A DNA stretch of 64,000 nucleotides from Clostridium sp. M62/1 (GTDB lineage Bacteria > Bacillota > Clostridia > Lachnospirales > Lachnospiraceae), in contig NZ_CP085988.1 in NCBI RefSeq assembly GCF_020736365.1, forward strand, positions 2,858,001-2,922,000, written 5' to 3'. Positions 59,103-64,000 of this stretch are shown piece by piece. The position numbers and the translations under genes are program-made. Below the pieces are notes generated by a model. It saw only the letters and a program-made list of their open reading frames with translations, was not told the DNA's origin and made no database searches. Numbering within the stretch: position 1 is the first letter of the stretch; the number at the start of each line of letters is the position of its first letter.

Positions 59103-59909
59103 CTATTTCTTTTTCTTCTCCAGGAAGTCATTCAGCTCGCTGTTCAAAATATCCGTGATAAACATATGTCCCGGCGCGTGGGTAATCACGATCGGCGGCT
59201 TGGCGTGCTCCACTGCCGCCTGCGGCGTAACACCACAGGCCCAGAATACGGGGATCTCCCCTTCCCGGATCTCCACCGGATCGCCGTAGTCCGGTTTTGT
59301 GATGTCTTTAATTCCAATATCGGCCGGATCGCCCATGTGGACCGGACAGCCGTGTACATTGGGATACCGCTCGGTAATCTCCCATGCCTTCTTTGCGTCC
59401 TCCGGCGTCATGGGTCTCATGCTCACAACTGTCGGCCCCTCAAAGACGCCTGCCGGCTCACAGGGAATGTTGGACTTGTACATGGGCACATTGCAGTCCA
59501 TGGAAATGTGGCGCACGTCTATGCCCTCCCGCAGCAGTGCCTCCTCAAAGGAGAAGCTGCAGCCGATCAGAAATCCCACAAAATCATCCTCCCAGTAGGA
59601 GGAAGCATCCGTCACCTCATCCACCTTGACGCCGTTTTTATAGATAAAATACCGTGGAATATCTGTCACCAGATTAGCCCCCTCACCCATATCGTGGACT
59701 TCAGGGCTTCCCTCCACAATCTCCAGAATCGGGCAGGGCTTTGGATTCTTTCTCGCAAATTCCTTAAAATCATCTGCGTACTTCTTCGGGAGAATTACAA
59801 GATTTGCCTGGGCATATCCCCCGCACATACCGGCTGTGGGACGTGTAATTTCTCCTCTCCTGATAAGCTCCCTCACCTCTTTCGGTGACATCTTGCTGTA
59901 ATCTGTCAT
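59103..59909 (-). CDS. DUF1445-family putative hydro-lyase
   Basis: 268 residues, cytosolic. Family stretches: GMCGGYAQANLVILPKKYA, DIPRYFIYKNG, FLIGCSFSFEEALL, MRPMTPEDAKKAWEIT, GEIPVFWACGVTPQAAVEHA and PGHMFITDI. DUF1445 proteins are annotated as putative hydro-lyases, related to D-glutamate cyclase; exact reaction here unknown. GGAGGGGTTTCA precedes ATG. Transcribed from the promoter at 60002-60030 and closed by a strong terminator, so it is a single-gene unit. Confidence 0.88.
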   Translation of the reverse strand: MTDYSKMSPKEVRELIRRGEITRPTAGMCGGYAQANLVILPKKYADDFKEFARKNPKPCPILEIVEGSPEVHDMGEGANLVTDIPRYFIYKNGVKVDEVTDASSYWEDDFVGFLIGCSFSFEEALLREGIDVRHISMDCNVPMYKSNIPCEPAGVFEGPTVVSMRPMTPEDAKKAWEITERYPNVHGCPVHMGDPADIGIKDITKPDYGDPVEIREGEIPVFWACGVTPQAAVEHAKPPIVITHAPGHMFITDILNSELNDFLEKKKK

Positions 59910-60001
59910 TGAAACCCCTCCTGTTTTCCCGCGGCGCAGACCGCCGCGAATCTTCAGTTTTTGTGAAATTTTACATAAAATTAAAATAGTTGCTTTACTT
60001 T

Positions 60002-60030
60002 ATTATACAAAACGCCGCCGTTCCCGTCAA
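60002..60030 (-). promoter_or_regulatory. Promoter of the DUF1445 gene
   Basis: Minus-strand TTGACG (60025-60030), 17-bp spacer, TATAAT (60002-60007). The -35 begins 4 bp after the terminator of the upstream dacA-like gene. Confidence 0.82.
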
Positions 60031-60033
60031 CCG

Positions 60034-60084
60034 AAACCGGGACCTTCCCTCTGCCGGGCTGACAGCAGAGGGCGGTCCCGGTTT
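60034..60084 (-). terminator. Terminator of the dacA-like gene
   Basis: Long stem: AAACCGGGACC (60034-60044) / GGTCCCGGTTT (60073-60083), with inner CCCTCTGC/GCAGAGGG. Placed 14 bp after the stop codon. Confidence 0.8.
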
Positions 60085-60097
60085 TCCCTCAGACACT

Positions 60098-61312
60098 CTA
60101 CAGAAGCGCCGCCTCCCAAACCTCTCTTATGACATCGAAAAAGGTCTCCTTGGGAACCTCTTTCGCTGCCACCACATCTACCTGGCCAATCTCCTTCCCG
60201 TTCAGGCGGTAGACCAGCTTTCCTACAATCTCTCCCTCCTGTACCGGGGCTTTAAGCTCTGTCTCAAATATCCACTCCTTCTCAATTCCCGAGAAATCCT
60301 CCCCTGAGGTTCCCAGATAGGAAAACGGCTTGTCGATCCTTACAGGAACCGTGTCCTGCACGCCTCTCAGTATCTGTACCTCCGGTATCTCCCCCACATC
60401 CTCGTCTGTATAAAGACGGCAGTTTGCATAGCCGTAATTTAAGAGAGTCACTGCGTCGTTGAATCTCGCCTTGTAGTCCGGCGCAGCCAGGATAACGGCA
60501 ATCAGCTCCACCCCGTCCTTTCGCGCCGTGGCCGACAGACAGTATTTTGCCGTGGAGGTGGAGCCTGTTTTCAGCCCCGTCACCTCAAAGTTTGTGGCCA
60601 TCTTCAGCAGCTTATTCGTATTGGAAAGGCCGAACTTCTTAGTTCCCTGCTTCGTCACATGGGTAATGTTTTCCATCCAGATAGTCGAATAATTAAAAAT
60701 TTCAGGGTATTTCGTGATCAGCTCTCTTGTCATCAGGGCAATATCCCTGGCGGACATGGCATGGGAGGCCGAATCGGTCAGCCCGCAGCAGTCCTCAAAA
60801 TTAGCTTGCTCCATCCCCAGCCCCTTCGCCCTTTCATTCATCATCTGTACAAAAGATGCCTCATCCCCCGCTATGTACTCTGCCATTGCCACCGAGGCGT
60901 CATTTCCCGACGCGATGACAATGCACTTGATCAGCGTTTCCACCGTCTGTACCTCCCCCTCCTCGAGAAATACCTGAGAGCCTCCCATGGATTTGGCGTG
61001 GGCGCTTGTCACCACCTCGTCCGTGAGGGCAATCTTCCCTGACTTGAGGGCGTCAAAGGTTAAAAGCAGTGTCATAATCTTTGTGACACTGGCAGGATTT
61101 CTCGCCTCGTCCGCATTTTTTTCATACAGCACTGTTCCTGTGGAGGCCTCCATCAGGATCCCGCAGGGCGCCTGAATCTGCGGCCCTTCCAGGGCAGCGG
61201 ACGCAGGCGCCGACACCTCCGCTCCTATCTCCGGCTTCTGTGCAAAGGCACTTTGGCATAAAACAGCTGCAAGCAGGAGCGCTGCACATATGACAGACAG
61301 GATTCTCTTCAT
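60098..61312 (-). CDS. dacA: D-alanyl-D-alanine carboxypeptidase (PBP5/DacA family)
   Basis: 404 residues. Signal peptide to about residue 24 (CQSAFA), then the serine peptidase domain with SVTK (Ser75, Lys78), SGN (135-137) and KTG (248-250). C-terminal PBP5-associated beta domain with QVDVVAAKEV, and a short amphipathic membrane-anchoring tail (FDVIREVWEAALL). Trims the terminal D-alanine from peptidoglycan stem peptides outside the membrane. Length and motifs are typical. The polysaccharide deacetylase gene is divergent, suggesting an envelope cluster. Confidence 0.95.
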   Translation of the reverse strand: MKRILSVICAALLLAAVLCQSAFAQKPEIGAEVSAPASAALEGPQIQAPCGILMEASTGTVLYEKNADEARNPASVTKIMTLLLTFDALKSGKIALTDEVVTSAHAKSMGGSQVFLEEGEVQTVETLIKCIVIASGNDASVAMAEYIAGDEASFVQMMNERAKGLGMEQANFEDCCGLTDSASHAMSARDIALMTRELITKYPEIFNYSTIWMENITHVTKQGTKKFGLSNTNKLLKMATNFEVTGLKTGSTSTAKYCLSATARKDGVELIAVILAAPDYKARFNDAVTLLNYGYANCRLYTDEDVGEIPEVQILRGVQDTVPVRIDKPFSYLGTSGEDFSGIEKEWIFETELKAPVQEGEIVGKLVYRLNGKEIGQVDVVAAKEVPKETFFDVIREVWEAALL

Positions 61313-61466
61313 ACAATCTGTCCCCCGACTCTAAACATATCCTCTTTCATCAGCATATGGACGCATCCTTTGTCCCTATTCCAGTTTTAAATGAATACTT
61401 CTTTGATTTCCTCCCCATCGCTCTGCCATTTCTGACAAAAATTTCTGAAATTTGTAATAAACATTA

Positions 61467-61496
61467 ATGACACATTCCCGCAGGCTATGCTATAAT
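61467..61496 (+). promoter_or_regulatory. Promoter of the polysaccharide deacetylase gene
   Basis: ATGACA (61467-61472), 18-bp spacer, TATAAT (61491-61496). It leaves a leader of about 320 nt before the start codon, which contains mutually exclusive hairpins. Confidence 0.6.
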
Positions 61497-61656
61497 AGTT
61501 GAACAGAAAGAGGCTGCGCGCTTCTGCCCTTTGAGGAATCCGGATGACACGGCACCCGCAGGACAGGCAGCTGAGTTTGCAGTCACAGCCTCCTTCCATA
61601 TATGAAACTTTATCAGCGCAGACGTTATTTACCAGTTACCGGCAAAGACGCGCCGC

Positions 61657-61712
61657 CTGCCTGATGCCTGAAAAAGGCAGCCAGACAGGCAGCGCACGTT
61701 CTGCCTTTTTTG
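61657..61712 (+). promoter_or_regulatory. Attenuator-like overlapping hairpins in the deacetylase leader
   Basis: Structure A: CTGCCTG (61657-61663) with CAGGCAG (61686-61692), plus inner TGCCT/AGGCA. Structure B, a terminator: AGGCAG (61687-61692) with CTGCCT (61701-61706), then TTTTT. Both need 61687-61692, so they exclude each other. No known riboswitch recognised in the leader. Confidence 0.5.
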
Positions 61713-61821
61713 CTGTTCAGGGCCTGTCTGACTTCAGGGCGGCAGAGATGAAAAGCCGTTTCACCGCCAGGCACATCCTGAAGCATAAAACCACAGAACA
61801 CAGAAACAAAGGAGATTGTCT

Positions 61822-63264
61822 ATGAAAAACCAATATCTAAACCGCAGAGGGTGGAGCAGGCGCCGCCGCAGCCGCCGTCCCCGCAGACTCCCTCTGATTC
61901 TGCTTGGAATTGCAGTCCTTGGACTCATTCTGGCAGGAATCTTTATCGTTGTGAGCAGAGGCAACTTTGAAACATCCGGCCTGTTCCCCACGCCGTCAGA
62001 AACAGGAAGCGGCACGCAGGGACAGACAGAGCCGTCTGAAGCGCCGCTCTCTCCAGAGGAGGAACTTGCCTCCCAGCTTGAGCAGGCAGAGCTTCTGGCT
62101 GCCGGCTATGACTATGACGGAGCCATCGCTCTCCTCTCCGAAAATGAGGCCATAAAGGATAACGAGCAGGTAACCGCAGCCATCGCTGAGTATGAGGCCG
62201 CCAAATCCACTCTGGTAAGGGTCGATCCATACAAGGTAACCCATGTATTCTTCCACTCCCTGATTATGGACACCTCCAAGGCCTTTGACGGAGACAGGAA
62301 ACAGAACGGCTACAATCAGATGATGACCACCAAGGAGGAATTTGAGAAGATCCTTCAGTCCATGTACGACCGCGGTTTTGTCCTTGTAAGTCTCCACGAC
62401 ATCGCCTATGAGACCACAGACGAAAACGGAAATCCTGTCTTTACAGAGGGCAATATTATGCTGCCTCCGGGAAAACAGGCCTTTGTCATGTCCCAGGATG
62501 ACGTCTGCTATTACGAGTACATGGAGGGCGACGGCTTTGCATCCCGCATGGTTGTCGGGGAGGACGGAAAGCCCGTCTGCGAGATGAAGATGGATGACGG
62601 AAGCGTTTCCACAGGCGCCTACGATCTCGTTCCCCTGTTAGACGAATTTATTGAGGAACACCCGGATTTCTCCTACAAGGGAGCCAAGGCTGTCATCGCC
62701 TTCACCGGCTACAATGGAATCCTCGGCTACCGCACGGCAGCTTCCTACAATACGGATGAGTATAAGGCTGCCCATCCTGATTTCGATTATGAGGCAGAGC
62801 GTGAAAATGCCGCCAGAGTAGCCCAGGCCTTAAAGGATGACGGCTACGAGCTGGCCAGCCACAGCTGGGGCCACAGAGATATGGGCTCCATCTCCATGGA
62901 GGACTTCATCGCGGACACAGACAAATGGGATACAGAGGTTGCTCCTCTCGTCGGAGGCACCGACATTATCCTGTTCCCCTTCGGAAGTGATATAGGAGGC
63001 TGGCGTCCCTATGCCGAGGACAATGAACGGCTTCTCTATCTCAAGTCCAAGGGCTTCCGCTACTTCTGCAACGTGGACTCCGCCCAGTACTTTGTCCAGA
63101 TCGGAACAGACCACTTCCGCCAGGGCAGACGCAATCTGGACGGCTACCGGATGTACTATGATCTTCCGGAAACAAATCCGGTCAAGACCCATTTAAGCGA
63201 TCTCTTCGACGTGACCCAGGTGTTCGACCAAAGCAGGCCCACTCCTGTGCCGCCGATGTCGTAA
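61822..63264 (+). CDS. Membrane-anchored polysaccharide deacetylase family protein
   Basis: 480 residues. Strongly basic N-terminus (RRRRSRRPRR), one membrane helix (PLILLGIAVLGLILAGIF), an acidic linker, then a NodB-type domain with a Ser/Gln-Asp-Asp motif (SQDDV, D226-D227, where TFDDG is usual) and the metal histidines H347 and H351 in ASHSWGHRDM. Preceded by AAAGGAG; the TTG at 61816 is rejected. Likely acts on cell-wall or capsule glycans outside the membrane. The altered first motif leaves activity uncertain. Confidence 0.82.
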   Translation: MKNQYLNRRGWSRRRRSRRPRRLPLILLGIAVLGLILAGIFIVVSRGNFETSGLFPTPSETGSGTQGQTEPSEAPLSPEEELASQLEQAELLAAGYDYDGAIALLSENEAIKDNEQVTAAIAEYEAAKSTLVRVDPYKVTHVFFHSLIMDTSKAFDGDRKQNGYNQMMTTKEEFEKILQSMYDRGFVLVSLHDIAYETTDENGNPVFTEGNIMLPPGKQAFVMSQDDVCYYEYMEGDGFASRMVVGEDGKPVCEMKMDDGSVSTGAYDLVPLLDEFIEEHPDFSYKGAKAVIAFTGYNGILGYRTAASYNTDEYKAAHPDFDYEAERENAARVAQALKDDGYELASHSWGHRDMGSISMEDFIADTDKWDTEVAPLVGGTDIILFPFGSDIGGWRPYAEDNERLLYLKSKGFRYFCNVDSAQYFVQIGTDHFRQGRRNLDGYRMYYDLPETNPVKTHLSDLFDVTQVFDQSRPTPVPPMS

Positions 63265-63306
63265 ACATAAAAGCCGGCTGCCTTTAGGCCGCCGCAGGCT
63301 CATATG

Positions 63307-63363
63307 CAGGGCGCCTGCAGGGACAGATTCACTATCTTCCCCTGCAGGTGCCCTGTTTTTTTA
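63307..63363 (+). terminator. Terminator after the polysaccharide deacetylase gene
   Basis: Stem CAGGGCGCCTGCAGGG / CCCTGCAGGTGCCCTG with one mismatch, followed by TTTTTTT. Confidence 0.92.
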
Positions 63364-63493
63364 CGCTGCAGAAAGACCTTCCGTCAGGTCCGGCCGACAG
63401 CAGAAAACTGCTATTCACAGAAAGCATATCTTATAGTCAGATATATTGTTCTTCATCTCTGCCTATGCTATACTTTTATCGGAGGTAAGGCAG

Positions 63494-64000
63494 ATGGAAC
63501 TTCGCGTATTAAATTATTTTTTGACAATCGCAAGAGAAGAAAATTTTACGAGAGCAGCCCGGCAGCTTCATGTCACACAGCCTACATTGTCACGGCAGAT
63601 TGCCGATTTGGAACAGGAGCTGGGCGTAAAACTGTTTGTCCGCAGCAATCATAATATTATTTTGACTGAGGACGGAATGATATTAAAGCGCCGCGCACAG
63701 GAGATTCTGTCCCTGGCAGATAAAACAAAGCGGGATTTTCTGCAGAAAGACGAGGCTCTCTCCGGCACCATTTCAATCGGCAGCGGAGAGTTTCGCTCCA
63801 CGGAATATTTAGCAAAAATCATTGCCGGGTTCCGCAGAAAATATCCCAATGTAACGTATGAGATATACAGCGGAAATGCAAATAACATCCGGGACTATAT
63901 TGAAAGAGGACACTTAGACATCGGGTTAATGTCAGAGCCTATTGACATGCGCAAATATAACTTTGTCAATATGCCGATTAAAGAGCAATGGGGTTTGTTT
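63494..64000 (+). CDS. LysR-family regulator, 3' part cut by window end
   Basis: 169 codons visible: winged helix MELRVLNYFLTIAREENFTRAA with QLHVTQPTLSRQIADLEQELG, and the first half of the effector domain (SIGSGEFRSTEYLAKIIAG). GGAGGTAAGG precedes ATG. Promoter TTGTTC (63446-63451), 17-bp spacer, TATACT (63469-63474). Target genes lie beyond the window. Confidence 0.92.
   Translation, partial: MELRVLNYFLTIAREENFTRAARQLHVTQPTLSRQIADLEQELGVKLFVRSNHNIILTEDGMILKRRAQEILSLADKTKRDFLQKDEALSGTISIGSGEFRSTEYLAKIIAGFRRKYPNVTYEIYSGNANNIRDYIERGHLDIGLMSEPIDMRKYNFVNMPIKEQWGLF

Overview
The window looks like chromosomal DNA of an anaerobic Clostridia, most likely a Lachnospiraceae gut species. This rests on moderate GC content, strong AGGAGG-type ribosome binding sites, an AddAB nuclease instead of RecBCD, an NfnAB-type ferredoxin:NADP+ transhydrogenase, TPP and cobalamin riboswitches, DUF1836 and YerC regulators and a GGGtGRT/NifU-like pair. 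Species assignment is not possible from sequence alone.

Layout. 0-1.4 kb: thiW-thiM behind a TPP riboswitch. 1.5-7.9 kb: a metal island with a P1B-type ATPase of unusual membrane motif, two small accessory proteins, a short Fur-like protein, feoA, feoB, a FeoB-associated HMA protein and a divergent DtxR-family regulator with matching operator-like palindromes. 8.5-10.5 kb: GGGtGRT protein and NifU-like scaffold, with a fossil of a second GGGtGRT 3' end at 1.5 kb. 10.7-20.6 kb: ketopantoate-reductase-like enzyme, MATE pump, NfnAB, a lipoprotein, a LysE-type exporter, amidohydrolase and SDR. 20.97-22.54 kb: a complete IS110-family element inserted in a structured repeat whose uninterrupted copy lies at 46.7 kb. 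22.7-25.8 kb: a sigma-54 activator and an NhaC antiporter that has a sigma-54 promoter. 26-31 kb: folA, an MBL hydrolase, a possible ThyX-like protein, a two-component system. 31-35 kb: AGCS symporter, glutaminase and a LysR regulator. 35-38.4 kb: cobalamin riboswitch and cbiMNQO. 38.4-45.8 kb: addBA. 46-56.5 kb: DUF1836 regulator and an accessory locus of LysR regulator, Ntn-hydrolase lipoprotein, frameshifted PaaK-like ligase, MacB-like ABC exporter, two cyclophilin-like lipoproteins, DUF3737 protein and a LysE remnant. 56.7-64 kb: YerC, an orphan solute-binding lipoprotein, a CAT-family acetyltransferase, DUF1445 protein, DacA-type carboxypeptidase, a polysaccharide deacetylase behind an attenuator-like leader, and a LysR gene cut by the window end.

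Most notable results. (1) The IS110 element carries, upstream of its recombinase, what reads as a complete bridge RNA: the target loop holds a 9-nt copy of the left target flank and an 8-nt reverse complement of the right flank, both including the CT core. The 46.7 kb repeat shows the approximate empty site, and joining the element ends would create a TTGACT-17-TATTAT promoter. (2) The 47-56 kb locus has two promoters, 5.7 kb apart, that share a 36-bp block and are probably both controlled by the adjacent LysR protein. (3) Several promoters carry palindromes placed exactly at -10, -35 or spacer, next to the regulator gene likely to bind them.
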